DNA of 64,000 nucleotides, from positions 110,353-174,352 of the forward strand of contig NZ_SJPR01000002.1 of the NCBI RefSeq assembly GCF_007859955.1. Direction: 5' to 3'. The notes below the pieces were generated by a model, which was not told the origin of the DNA, did not search any database, and saw only the letters and a program-made list of their open reading frames with translations. The position numbers and the translations under genes are program-made. This DNA comes from Botrimarina colliarenosi. GTDB taxonomy: Bacteria > Planctomycetota > Planctomycetia > Pirellulales > Lacipirellulaceae. Of this stretch, positions 1 through 8,725 are shown piece after piece; within the stretch, counting starts at the first letter, position 1, and each line of letters opens with the position of its first letter.

Positions 1-1
1 T

Positions 2-376
2 GGCATTCGGGTCTTCGATCGCCTGTTACGGGGGGCCGTCTTCTGGGCGGTGGGCTACCCGGTCGGCGCGGTGGCGGCCGTCGCATTGGCTGCGTTTGCT
101 GGTGGCATAAGCGCCGCCGTCGCCGTTGCTACCACAGCGTTATTAGGGATCGTCCTCCAAACAGGCCGAATCGCCAGCGGGATAACGGGGCGGCCGTGGC
201 GAGACCGATGTCGTCTTGCGGGTCTGATGATGATCGCTAAGCCGCCGATCGCGGCGGGGTGGCTTTGGTGGGCGATCGACCAGTTACGAGGCAAGCGACC
301 CCGACTCATCGAGTACAAGCCCGCCGTTAGGCCGACCGCCAGCCAAGAGGAGCCGCCATGTTACGCGCCGCGGTGA
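2..376 (+). CDS. Glycosyltransferase family 2, C-terminal fragment (gene cut by window edge)
   Basis: The reading frame is open from base 2 to the TGA at 374-376 and continues upstream of the window, so only about 124 C-terminal residues are visible. They hold two hydrophobic stretches (roughly residues 14-55 and 75-95 of the fragment) and end in a basic segment with LRGKRPRLIEYK. That tail is typical of membrane-anchored GT2 enzymes, which carry the catalytic domain at the N terminus. The catalytic part is outside the window, so the assignment rests on the tail and on the neighbouring sugar genes. The 3' end overlaps the next gene by 19 bases, which suggests translational coupling in a polysaccharide operon. 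Confidence 0.6.
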   Translation, partial: GIRVFDRLLRGAVFWAVGYPVGAVAAVALAAFAGGISAAVAVATTALLGIVLQTGRIASGITGRPWRDRCRLAGLMMIAKPPIAAGWLWWAIDQLRGKRPRLIEYKPAVRPTASQEEPPCYAPR

Positions 377-1449
377 TCGGAGCCGGCCACATCGCCAAGC
401 AACACCTCGCCGCCATTGACGCCGCGCCAGGCGTCGAGGCGGTCGGCGTCTGCGATTTGTCGGCGGCGTTGGCCGAACTAACCGCCGAGCGGTTCGGCGT
501 CACGGCTTGGGAAACCGACTTTCGGCGCCTGCTCGCTGACTGCCGTCCCGACGCGGTCCACATTACGACGCCCGCCGCAACGCATCTCGCCATCGCCAAG
601 GAGTGTCTCGAAGCGGGCTCGCATGTCTTCGTTGAGAAGCCAATCGCGACCAGTCTGGAGGACCTCGAACGTCTCGCCGCGGTCGCCGAGTCGAGTGGTC
701 GTTGGCTTGTCGAGGATCACAACTACTTATTCAACGACGACGTCCAGCAACTCCTGAGACTTCATCGAGAGGGCCGTTTCGGCGACGTGCTGCATGTCGA
801 GGTGCAAGTCGACCTGCCCCTGTTCGCGCCCGGGAGCCGATTTGTTGACCGCCACGCCCCGCATCCAGCGATGCGAGAGCCCCTCGGCGCCGTTAGCGAC
901 TTCCTCACCCATCTCAGCTACCTCGCGAACGCCTTTGTCGGTCCGATCCGCTCGGCATCGTGCCAATGTCGGCGTGATAGTCCCGTTGCAACGGGGGCGA
1001 TTTCCGAGTTCAAAGCCCTTGTCGACGCCGCCTTTGGCACCGCCCTGCTCGGCGTTTCGACGGGTGGAGAGATTGACCGTTTCCGAATTCGGGTCGATGG
1101 ATCACGGCTCAGCGCCGAGGTTAACCTCTTCGAAGTCGGCGCCATCTTGACTCGGACCCGAGGGGGTCCGAAACCACTCATACCGATCCGCAACATGGTC
1201 GGCCGTGGCTTCAGCGAGCTACGGAACGCCCGGCGTAGCCTGAGCCGCAAGCTAAGCGGTGGGCCCGGGCCGTACGAGGGGCTCTGGCGTTTGGTCGCTG
1301 AGTTCTACGCCCGATGCGACCGTGGCGAAGCTCCTCCCGTTAGCCTCGACGCTATACGCGAGGTCGGCCGCTGGGTCGATGTAATCACGCATGCGGCTTG
1401 CGACAACGCCACCGTGAGTGAGCGTCAACCCGAGGCGGTCGGTCCATGA
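358..1449 (+). CDS. Gfo/Idh/MocA family NAD(P)-dependent oxidoreductase
   Basis: A 363-residue protein of ordinary family length. The N-terminal Rossmann fold shows the dinucleotide loop GAGHIAKQH at about residues 8-16 and the family signature VEKPIA at about 92-97. A mixed alpha/beta substrate domain follows. Such enzymes oxidise or reduce sugars or nucleotide sugars, and here the role is probably making an unusual sugar for the exopolysaccharide; the substrate cannot be read from sequence. The ATG at 358 has a good ribosome site (GAGGAG, 5 bases upstream) inside the end of the preceding glycosyltransferase. Its stop overlaps the next start as ATGA, so the genes are likely co-translated. 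Confidence 0.88.
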   Translation: MLRAAVIGAGHIAKQHLAAIDAAPGVEAVGVCDLSAALAELTAERFGVTAWETDFRRLLADCRPDAVHITTPAATHLAIAKECLEAGSHVFVEKPIATSLEDLERLAAVAESSGRWLVEDHNYLFNDDVQQLLRLHREGRFGDVLHVEVQVDLPLFAPGSRFVDRHAPHPAMREPLGAVSDFLTHLSYLANAFVGPIRSASCQCRRDSPVATGAISEFKALVDAAFGTALLGVSTGGEIDRFRIRVDGSRLSAEVNLFEVGAILTRTRGGPKPLIPIRNMVGRGFSELRNARRSLSRKLSGGPGPYEGLWRLVAEFYARCDRGEAPPVSLDAIREVGRWVDVITHAACDNATVSERQPEAVGP

Positions 1450-2477
1450 ACGTCCTCATCACCGGCGCAAGCGGCTTCCTCGGACGCTCCGTCACCGCAG
1501 CTATTGTCGCACGGGGTCACTCCGTTATCGCTCTCGTTCGTGACCCTGAGCGGGCGTCAACGGTTCTGCCTTCGAGCGTTCGGCTCGTGGAGGGCGATCT
1601 CCGGGTGCCGCGATCGCTGGCCGGTGCGCTTGACGGGGTCGACGCGGTGATCCACCTCGCGGCTTGTGTCGTTGGAGACGACGACGAACAGCTGGCCAGC
1701 TCGGTCGTCGGCGCCGAAAATCTGCTGGCGGCTATGGACGCCGGCGGAGTCCGGCGGCTCATTTACTGCGGAACGCTCTCTGTCTATGACTGGCGACGCG
1801 CAAAGTCTCCGCTCGACGAGGAGTCGCCACTGGAATCAGATCTCTATACGCGGGACGGATACGCGATCTCGAAGACTTGGCAAGAGAGGATCGTACGGCG
1901 ATGGGCCGACGCGAAGGGGACGCAACTAACGGTGCTGCGACCCGGCTTCGTATGGGGCGCCGGCAACGAAGAGACGTCGGGAGTCGGGCAGCCGATTGGG
2001 CCGCTCCGGATTGTCTTCGGAGGCGCGCGCCCCTTGCCGCTAACCTATGTCGAAAACTGTGCGGCGGCGTTCGCAGAAGTGCTCGATTCGACTATGACCA
2101 TCGGACAGACCTACAACGTGATCGACGCCGCGAGGGTGACGGCATGGCGTCACGAAGGTCGGTACTTGCGTAACACCGCCGCGAAGGGATGGCGGATCTA
2201 CGTCCCCTACCTGGCCGGCTTGACCACGGCGCGCGTCGCAACGTGGTTTAGTCGGGCTCTTTACCGTGGCCGCGGAAAACTACCGGGAATTCTCACGCCT
2301 TGCCGGTACCGGGCCCGCTTCCGTCCCCTCCGCTTCAACGCCGACAAACTTCGCGAAGCGATCGGGGCATTCGAAGCCTTCGATTACGACGAGGCGTGGC
2401 GGCACTGTCGGCTGGCGCCCGTTGGTGTCGCGACGCCGACTGCCGATACGGTTGTTGGCGAAGGGGTGACGGCGTGA
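1446..2477 (+). CDS. NAD-dependent epimerase/dehydratase (extended SDR)
   Basis: A 343-residue extended short-chain dehydrogenase/reductase. The N terminus has the TGASGFLG nucleotide-binding loop (residues 6-13), and the active-site pair YxxxK appears as YAISK at about residues 139-143. The family acts on nucleotide sugars (epimerases, dehydratases, reductases) or on steroid-like substrates. In this setting, between a Gfo/Idh oxidoreductase and a GT4 glycosyltransferase, a nucleotide-sugar substrate is likely. The start ATG overlaps the preceding stop by four bases, and its own TGA overlaps the GTG start of the next gene. This continues the coupled operon. Confidence 0.88.
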   Translation: MNVLITGASGFLGRSVTAAIVARGHSVIALVRDPERASTVLPSSVRLVEGDLRVPRSLAGALDGVDAVIHLAACVVGDDDEQLASSVVGAENLLAAMDAGGVRRLIYCGTLSVYDWRRAKSPLDEESPLESDLYTRDGYAISKTWQERIVRRWADAKGTQLTVLRPGFVWGAGNEETSGVGQPIGPLRIVFGGARPLPLTYVENCAAAFAEVLDSTMTIGQTYNVIDAARVTAWRHEGRYLRNTAAKGWRIYVPYLAGLTTARVATWFSRALYRGRGKLPGILTPCRYRARFRPLRFNADKLREAIGAFEAFDYDEAWRHCRLAPVGVATPTADTVVGEGVTA

Positions 2478-3715
2478 CCCGGCCGTTGCGAGTCGCCTAC
2501 CTAACCGGCATGTTCGGACGCCCCAGCGACACGTTCATTCGCCAAGAGGTGAATGAATTGCGTGGTTTGGGCGTGGAGGTTCATACGTTCTCGGTCCGTC
2601 GTCCCGATGCGGGACCATCGCCCGACGCCGATGTTTTCACGCACCGAAGCGCGACGACCTATCTCGTCGAAGCGGGCCCGCTACGATTGCTCGGCTCGGC
2701 GATTAAGGCGTTACTCGCTAAGCCGCTCCCCATACTGCGAACCGGACGACTCGCTTTACGGACGCGTGCGCCGGGACTAGGGGGCGTTGCTCGGCAGCTC
2801 ATTTGTACGGTCGAAGCGATCCGCCTTGCGGAGCAGATTGGAAAGCTTGACATCGACCTGCTGCACAACCATATCGGTGAGAACTCGGCGACCGTTGCAA
2901 TGCTCGCCGCCGAACTGACGGGGAAGCCTTTCAGCCTGACGATCCACGGTCCGGGCGTTTTCTATTCCGCCGGCTCGTGGGCGCTTGGTGAAAAACTACG
3001 GCGGGCGGCGTTCACGGCGTGCATCAGTGACTTCTGCCGCAGCCAGTGCATGGTCTTCGCCCCTCCGGAAGCTTGGGACCGATTGCACGTCGTTCGGTGC
3101 GCTGTGGGGGGCGACTACTTGGCGGCCATTGAGGAGTCCCACTCCGACCCGTTGCCGCAAATCCCCACCTTTGTCTGCGTCGGGCGGCTGTGTGCTGAGA
3201 AAGCCCAGCGGTTGCTCGTCGAGGCGGCGGGCCGTCTGGTGAATGAGGGCCGATCGCTGCGTATCGTCTTGGTCGGCGACGGCCCCGAGCGCGAGGCGAT
3301 TAGTGCCGCGATCGAGTCGGCGGGTCTGGAGAAGAGCGTCGAAGTCCGCGGCTGGATGCCCAGCAGGGAAATCGCTGCATTGGTCCGTCAGTCGCTCGCG
3401 GTCGTCTCATGCAGCTTTGCGGAGGGATTGCCCATTGTTCTCATGGAAGCTTTCGCAGCTCGTCGCGCCGTCGTCGCCACGCATGTCGGCGCGAACTACG
3501 AGCTCGTTGAGAACGAAAAATCCGGCTGGCTGATCCCCCCCGCGAATGTCGACGCCCTGGCGGACGCCCTGCGGGCGGTGCTCGACGCCTCGAGCGAGCA
3601 ACTCGCTTCCTACGGCGAAGAAGGCGCTCGCCGCGTCACCGAGCGACACCACCCGCGGCGCCAGGCCGAACTTCTCCTAGCTCTCATGCAAGACGCCGCA
3701 AGTCGCGGCAGGTGA
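2474..3715 (+). CDS. Glycosyltransferase family 4 (GT-B fold)
   Basis: A 413-residue protein starting at GTG 2474, which overlaps the upstream stop as GTGA. The frame is open further upstream, but that part lies wholly inside the SDR gene. The N-terminal half begins VAYLTGMFGRPSDTFI, the usual opening of GT4 enzymes that see a lipid-linked or polymeric acceptor. The C-terminal half has the donor-binding region, with FAEGLPIVLMEAFA at about residue 315 and a glycine-rich VGDGPE loop. It should transfer a nucleotide-activated sugar onto the growing repeat unit at the cytoplasmic membrane face. The next gene converges on it with a three-base gap. Confidence 0.88.
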   Translation: MTRPLRVAYLTGMFGRPSDTFIRQEVNELRGLGVEVHTFSVRRPDAGPSPDADVFTHRSATTYLVEAGPLRLLGSAIKALLAKPLPILRTGRLALRTRAPGLGGVARQLICTVEAIRLAEQIGKLDIDLLHNHIGENSATVAMLAAELTGKPFSLTIHGPGVFYSAGSWALGEKLRRAAFTACISDFCRSQCMVFAPPEAWDRLHVVRCAVGGDYLAAIEESHSDPLPQIPTFVCVGRLCAEKAQRLLVEAAGRLVNEGRSLRIVLVGDGPEREAISAAIESAGLEKSVEVRGWMPSREIAALVRQSLAVVSCSFAEGLPIVLMEAFAARRAVVATHVGANYELVENEKSGWLIPPANVDALADALRAVLDASSEQLASYGEEGARRVTERHHPRRQAELLLALMQDAASRGR

Positions 3716-3718
3716 CGA

Positions 3719-4993
3719 TCAGCCCGAGGTCTTCCTCGAAGGGGCACCTTCTTTGGCGTTCACACGCTCGGTAGCGTAGTGGGGCGCGGGCGCCGTGGCG
3801 CCGGAATCGCGTGCGGTTCGCACCCACGCCTGTTCTCGCTTCTTGGCGAAGCTTGCGTAGAGCGGCGCCTTCCGCAAGGCATAACCTGGGACCGCGAGCA
3901 GCGTCTTACCGGGCAACACCTGGCGGCCGTAGCGCAGCCAACTCGCCCCCAGCCCGACCGTCGCGAAAAGAACGGCCGAGGCAAGAATTGCCAAGGGGAC
4001 GACCGTGCCCCCAAGCGCGACCAGTGCCGAACTGGCCATTAGCGCCAACGCCATCACGCCAACCAACAGGCTTAGCGGTGGGACACTCAGCTCAAGCAAC
4101 AAGGCCAGCACGCTGGGTCGTCCACTCCGCAGGAAAGCACTGGCCAGGCGGGGCGCCTCGGAAAGGATCACGGCGAGGTGACCATGCTCCCAACGCGTCC
4201 GCTGTGTCGTTACGGCGGCCTCTCTGGCGGGAAGCCGCGACACGACTTGGGCGTCCATCTGGGGCAGGGGAGGGCGCCCCGCGATAGTGAGATCAACCGC
4301 AAACCGCATGTCCTCGACGATGTGCCCCTCGGGATGCGGAACCGACTGCAGCACGTCCCAGGGGAACGCCATCCCCGAGCCAGTCAGTAGGCACGGCAAC
4401 CCGAGCATGCCGAGCCCCCGTGGCCGGACAAAGTTCTTTACCAGGACGGCGAACTCGGAGACCCGCCCGGCGGCAGGGCGATCGGCTTCGCTGGGCGACT
4501 CCATTAGGTAGGCCGCCTGCACCGGCCGTTGCTTGGCTTTCGCCAGCCGTGCAATCACGCCGATTGCCCCGGGAGTCGCGACGCAGTCCGCATCAATACA
4601 CACCACTACATCGGGCGGTGAAGATCGCAGACGCTCAAACGCGTGCCGGAGGGCGTAACCTTTGCCACGCTCGTTCGTGCTGTTCCGCACTAAGACTTCG
4701 GCGCCATGTGATTGGGCGACCTCAGCGGTTGCGTCGGAGCAGTTGTCGGCGACCACGATTACCCGGTCGCCTTCCCCGAGCTGGGGGCGAATCGATGCAA
4801 GTGTTTGCGGGATCTGGGGCGCCTCGTTGTGGGCTGGCACAACGACGGCGACGCACGGTCGATCGCCCGAAGGGCCTCCCGACTTCACCGATCGATACAG
4901 CGCCGCAAGCAAGCACTCAGCGCCGAGTACGTAAGCTGGAGTCGCCACCAGGGCAGCCGAGCCGGTCAGAATCGCGTCGATCGGCGTCATCAC
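3719..4993 (-). CDS. Membrane glycosyltransferase family 2
   Basis: A 424-residue GT2 enzyme. An N-terminal hydrophobic segment (about 8-33) precedes the GT-A domain, which opens VAVVVPAHNE and has the metal-binding CIDADC at about residue 133. An ED motif and a QRTRW motif near residue 266 resemble the QxxRW motif of processive synthases. Two or more membrane helices lie at about 300-350. Inverting transfer of a sugar to a membrane-bound acceptor, perhaps polymerising, is the family-based expectation. It lies 38 bases downstream of the Wzz-like gene on the same strand, so the two probably share a transcript. A basic, disordered C-terminal tail follows. Confidence 0.85.
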   Translation of the reverse strand: MMTPIDAILTGSAALVATPAYVLGAECLLAALYRSVKSGGPSGDRPCVAVVVPAHNEAPQIPQTLASIRPQLGEGDRVIVVADNCSDATAEVAQSHGAEVLVRNSTNERGKGYALRHAFERLRSSPPDVVVCIDADCVATPGAIGVIARLAKAKQRPVQAAYLMESPSEADRPAAGRVSEFAVLVKNFVRPRGLGMLGLPCLLTGSGMAFPWDVLQSVPHPEGHIVEDMRFAVDLTIAGRPPLPQMDAQVVSRLPAREAAVTTQRTRWEHGHLAVILSEAPRLASAFLRSGRPSVLALLLELSVPPLSLLVGVMALALMASSALVALGGTVVPLAILASAVLFATVGLGASWLRYGRQVLPGKTLLAVPGYALRKAPLYASFAKKREQAWVRTARDSGATAPAPHYATERVNAKEGAPSRKTSG

Positions 4994-5031
4994 GCGGTGT
5001 TCGCTTTAGGGGAGGCATGGCGTGACGACCG

Positions 5032-7281
5032 TCAGCTAACCAGTCCAATGATGGGCGCCTGGGTGTCTCTTAAGTCGGCGACTGCTTCCCAAACGGCGCC
5101 GCCCTTGCGGACCCGCTTCGATGTGGTCAGCACCAGCGCGTCAGCCTGCGAGGCGAGCAGTTGAAGGTCGGTGGCGGACCCTATGCCGGGGCCGTTGACC
5201 AATACCATCGAGTATCGGTCACAGCATTCCTCGATCAACCTCATCAACGTGCTTGAGGCCATTGCCTCGCGGGGCAGAGCGCGGGAGCCGCAGAGAATGG
5301 CGTCGATCCCACGAATGCCGGTCGGTTGAATCAGCTCGGAGAGTTCTTGGCACTCGGCCGCGAGGTACTCTCCCAGCCCATTCATCTCTGACGCCTTTGC
5401 GAGGCGGGTCTTGCCAGAGGGCTTCTCGTCGGCGTCGATGGGGGCCCTCCAACTGGCCGCCCATTCTGACGGAACCGTATTGATTAGCAGGACGCGTTCT
5501 TCCCGCTCGGCGAGGCACTCGGCGATGCCGCCCATCAGCGGCATCGCCGAGACACGCGGGTCGAGCGAGCTAAAGACGATCGTTGCGCCCCGATTAGTCC
5601 GCCGGCAGCACTGCTGGATCCGCAGCGTAAAGTGGCGGAGCTCTTCGATCGTCGCCGGCCGCAAGTCGTTGAGGCCGGTGTGGCTGTTGCGAATGCGCTG
5701 CGAACCGGTGACCAAATGCTCGGAAACGAGCGGAAGGCCCACCGATTGGGCAAACTGCTCGTCGGCGGTGGGACACTGATTCAGCCACTCGGCGAAGACA
5801 ATCGGCGCGCAGAGCCCCATCGTGCAGAGGGCGAACGCCAACGCCCCGATCTTCAGGTTGTTCGATGAAACGGCGGTCGTCTGGGGCCCCGCCGGAACCG
5901 AGATGGTCCACTCGTTGATCCGACACTTTTCGAGTTGGCGCATGTTGGCTTGCTGCAGCGCGACGGCCTGCTCGTGGGCTTCGGCGTCGTGGAGCGCCGC
6001 CTCGGATTCTTCGAGTCGGGACGCGTCGAAGTCGGCGAATGGCGCACCGCTGCCTTGCGACTCCTGTTGCAAAGCGCCCAGGCGATCCTCCAGCACGTCG
6101 ATCTGGTTTGCGCTCGGATAGAGTCGCAGCTGTAGCGTCTCCTGCATCCGTTCGATGCTGCTTAGCTTCTCCTGGATGGCTTCGCCTTGCTCCCGGTAGG
6201 AGGCGAGTGTCACGTCGTGAGCGGCCGTCGTGCCGTCAACCGTACTCCGACCTAGGGTCGCGACGCTCTTGCTGAGGAGGGCCGTCAGCTCGGCGTGCCA
6301 GTCTTTCAGTCCCCCATCGCCGACCCGGCCCATGTTGTCGAGGTCGTTGATCGACTGGTCGATGTCACGGTAGGATTCGGAGCCTTCGGCGTACATATCG
6401 CGTGCGGACTCAAGGCTCTGATAGGTGTCGTCGAGGAGTTTCGCCGCCGTCTGTTGCTCGAGCGAGACAAGCGACTTGCGGACCTCTTCGCCTTTCTCGT
6501 CGAGGGCGGCCAACTGCTGCTCAATGCTAGATCGCTGCGCCTTCTCTTCATCGACTTCGTAGCGAGTCTTGGAGGCCGTCTCCATCAAGCCGACATAGAA
6601 GTCCTCCGTGTAGCCACCCGACTCGAATATCTTCTCGTGATGCTGACGGCGGAGAGACTCGAATCGCGTCCGGGCCAAATCGACATTGCTCTTCGCTTCG
6701 AGCAGCGCCAGTTCGACGTGTTGAAGGTGTTCCCGAAGCGTCGCCCGGCGTTCGGAGGCGATGTACTCAATAAACTCACTTAACAGGTCGTTCAGCATGC
6801 CGGAAGCAGCCTCCGGGTCCGACCACGACAGCTCGACATTGATGAGGCTCGAATTCCGCGTCAGCTCGACGAGAAGCAGTTCTGAGAACGTTGTCGCTGG
6901 CATCTCGATGCCGCGCTTGTCGAGGACCTTCTGAACAACGTTGACGGAGGTCAATAGCTCGGAGCAAGTCTTGGGAGCAAGCGGCTCAAAAATCGTCGGC
7001 CCCGGAACGCCTGGCAAACCACGATAGATGACCGACGCACGGGCCTTCGAACTGACCTCTCCGAATCGCTCGGAGGCTTGGTAGGCGACAAATCCACTAA
7101 GTGCGAGCACCGGTGCGAGAAGCCACCAGTACTTCCGACAGACGGCAGGCAGAAGTTGGCCGCCCCCCTTCTGCGATGTTTCCGGAGCCCGGTAAACCAT
7201 CGGGTCGCTAGGCAGACTTGTGTAGCCATTCACCACAGCCGAATTCGCCGGCGATGGATCGACGTAACCAATTCGGCTCAC
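5032..7281 (-). CDS. Wzz-type polysaccharide chain-length protein fused to a degenerate BY-kinase domain
   Basis: A 749-residue protein starting at GTG 7281, with GAGGAT seven bases upstream. The plan is that of Wzc/GumC-like co-polymerases: a first membrane helix at about 52-70, a long periplasmic part with extensive coiled coil (about 160-460), a second helix at about 474-500 and a cytoplasmic BY-kinase-like domain from about 545. The kinase motifs are lost. The Walker A position reads SSLDPRVSAM without GKS/T, Walker A' reads LLINTV instead of LLIDAD, and Walker B reads VLVNGPG instead of IIDTPP. There is no C-terminal tyrosine cluster. It should set chain length or gate export together with the Wza-like lipoprotein at 23862, but probably cannot phosphorylate itself. 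Confidence 0.85.
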   Translation of the reverse strand: MSRIGYVDPSPANSAVVNGYTSLPSDPMVYRAPETSQKGGGQLLPAVCRKYWWLLAPVLALSGFVAYQASERFGEVSSKARASVIYRGLPGVPGPTIFEPLAPKTCSELLTSVNVVQKVLDKRGIEMPATTFSELLLVELTRNSSLINVELSWSDPEAASGMLNDLLSEFIEYIASERRATLREHLQHVELALLEAKSNVDLARTRFESLRRQHHEKIFESGGYTEDFYVGLMETASKTRYEVDEEKAQRSSIEQQLAALDEKGEEVRKSLVSLEQQTAAKLLDDTYQSLESARDMYAEGSESYRDIDQSINDLDNMGRVGDGGLKDWHAELTALLSKSVATLGRSTVDGTTAAHDVTLASYREQGEAIQEKLSSIERMQETLQLRLYPSANQIDVLEDRLGALQQESQGSGAPFADFDASRLEESEAALHDAEAHEQAVALQQANMRQLEKCRINEWTISVPAGPQTTAVSSNNLKIGALAFALCTMGLCAPIVFAEWLNQCPTADEQFAQSVGLPLVSEHLVTGSQRIRNSHTGLNDLRPATIEELRHFTLRIQQCCRRTNRGATIVFSSLDPRVSAMPLMGGIAECLAEREERVLLINTVPSEWAASWRAPIDADEKPSGKTRLAKASEMNGLGEYLAAECQELSELIQPTGIRGIDAILCGSRALPREAMASSTLMRLIEECCDRYSMVLVNGPGIGSATDLQLLASQADALVLTTSKRVRKGGAVWEAVADLRDTQAPIIGLVS

Positions 7282-7750
7282 GGAAGCATCCTCGACGGCG
7301 GATCGTCCTGGGCAGGACGGAGCCAGGGGGGCGGAGTGGCGGTCTCACACTAAGACGGGACGCTACGAGTCTAATTGCGCGAAGCGACGTCGGCAACGAT
7401 CGCGAGTACCCCGCACCGGCTAGAATCTGCATCCGATGTCGAGCAATCCCTTATCAGATTGATAAAGAAGCCGTCGGCAGAGAAACGACGCAGCGTGGGA
7501 GCTGTCGCAACGGGCGATCCCACACGCCGCCGCTAGGCGCGACGGTTTCGACTGATTCAAGCCAGTCGAACAGCTAAACGCCGTTCTCATCATCTTCTAG
7601 GTGCGCCGTCGTTCGCGTCTGCGCAGCCAACTTCTGCGATTGCCTACGTAAATCACTTGCAATCGTTACGACTTGCGGGGAAACTCCTTGCGGAACTTGA
7701 GCAGCGCAAGGCAAAGCGTAAGAACGACACCATGACAGTTGAGGAACGTA
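7282..7750. promoter_or_regulatory. Divergent intergenic region with several inverted repeats
   Basis: This 469-base gap separates the leftward Wzz-like gene from the rightward sugar transferase, so it must hold promoters for both directions. No convincing gene was found. It contains three inverted repeats: TTATCA/TGATAA with a 3-base spacer (7451-7465), GTGGGA/TCCCAC (7495-7500 and 7518-7523), and TTCGACTG/CAGTCGAA with an 8-base loop (7547-7570). They could be operator sites or a structured leader. I see no clear sigma-70 promoter. Confidence 0.45.
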
Positions 7751-8725
7751 ATGCATCGCGAAAACCTGGGGAGTTCGCGTGACGTTTCGCCGGTTGACTT
7801 GGGCCTTCTGACTGCGACAAGGCGAGAAGCGGTGGGCTCAATCCGGCGTTTGGCGGCGGAAGACGCCCGGCTGGGTCTTGAGCGTGAGCGCCGCAGGGTC
7901 CTGTTCGTCTCGGCGCCGAGTCAATCGCCACGTCTGCGATACGCAAATTATTTCTACCACGCGACGTCGCCAACTCAGAACGCGTCGCCCGTCATCGGGG
8001 GACGTGAGTTTGGCGATTCATCGACCGTGCTCCGTTCGCTCTTGTTTCCGGGGATGCTGCCCGACGGCGACGCGATAGCGCTCGAGACGCCGGCTCAGAG
8101 AGTCGCTCTAGCAGACTCGGTTTGGTACGAGTTTGCTAAGCGTGCGATGGACTTCCTGCTCAGTCTCGCTTTGATCGTTCTGATATCGCCGGTCTTGTTG
8201 GCCGCTGCCTTGGCGATCAAGTTGACGAGCCGCGGTCCTGCTATCTACGCGCACAAACGCGTCGGAAAGGACGGTGAGCAGTTCACCTGTTTGAAGTTCC
8301 GCACCATGGTCGTCGATGCCGAAGACCGGAAGGCGGAGATCGCCCACTTGAACGTCCACAGCGACTCGAGGACTTTCAAGATTCCCAATGATCCCCGGGT
8401 AACGCGAATCGGGTTCTGGATGCGGCGGCTAAGCATCGATGAGTTGCCGCAACTGTTCAATGTCTTAGTAGGCGACATGAGCCTGGTGGGGCCGCGACCA
8501 CCGTTACCGAGTGAGGTCCGGCTGTATTCGCGTCACGACTGGTTGCGTATGCAAGTGAAGCCTGGCATCACGTGCATCTGGCAGGTGTCTGGCCGTAGTC
8601 GGCTCGCGTTCCCTGAGCAGGTAGAGCTCGACATCGAGTACATTGAAACGCGTAGTCTCTTGCTTGATCTGAAGTTGCTGGTGAAGACCGTTCCCGCGGT
8701 GCTTGGATTGGACGGGGCGTACTAG
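7751..8725 (+). CDS. Undecaprenyl-phosphate sugar phosphotransferase (bacterial sugar transferase family)
   Basis: A 324-residue initiating transferase, counted from ATG 7751, which has GAGGAA four bases upstream. A TTG at 7739 in the same frame is less likely. The C-terminal catalytic domain (about residues 125-324) is clear: a membrane hairpin-like helix (about 131-158), then RVGKDGEQFTCLKFRTM, then SIDELPQL and GDMSLVGPRPP. It would move a hexose-1-phosphate from UDP-sugar to undecaprenyl phosphate, the first step of repeat-unit assembly. The first 125 residues contain no membrane helix, unlike the four-helix N terminus of WcaJ/WbaP types, and match nothing I recognise. Its stop overlaps the next start. 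Confidence 0.88.
   Translation: MHRENLGSSRDVSPVDLGLLTATRREAVGSIRRLAAEDARLGLERERRRVLFVSAPSQSPRLRYANYFYHATSPTQNASPVIGGREFGDSSTVLRSLLFPGMLPDGDAIALETPAQRVALADSVWYEFAKRAMDFLLSLALIVLISPVLLAAALAIKLTSRGPAIYAHKRVGKDGEQFTCLKFRTMVVDAEDRKAEIAHLNVHSDSRTFKIPNDPRVTRIGFWMRRLSIDELPQLFNVLVGDMSLVGPRPPLPSEVRLYSRHDWLRMQVKPGITCIWQVSGRSRLAFPEQVELDIEYIETRSLLLDLKLLVKTVPAVLGLDGAY

Noticed and set aside
2300-2473. Longer start for the GT4 gene
   Set aside because: The extension lies inside the SDR gene; the GTG at 2474 gives the usual GT4 beginning and a GTGA overlap.
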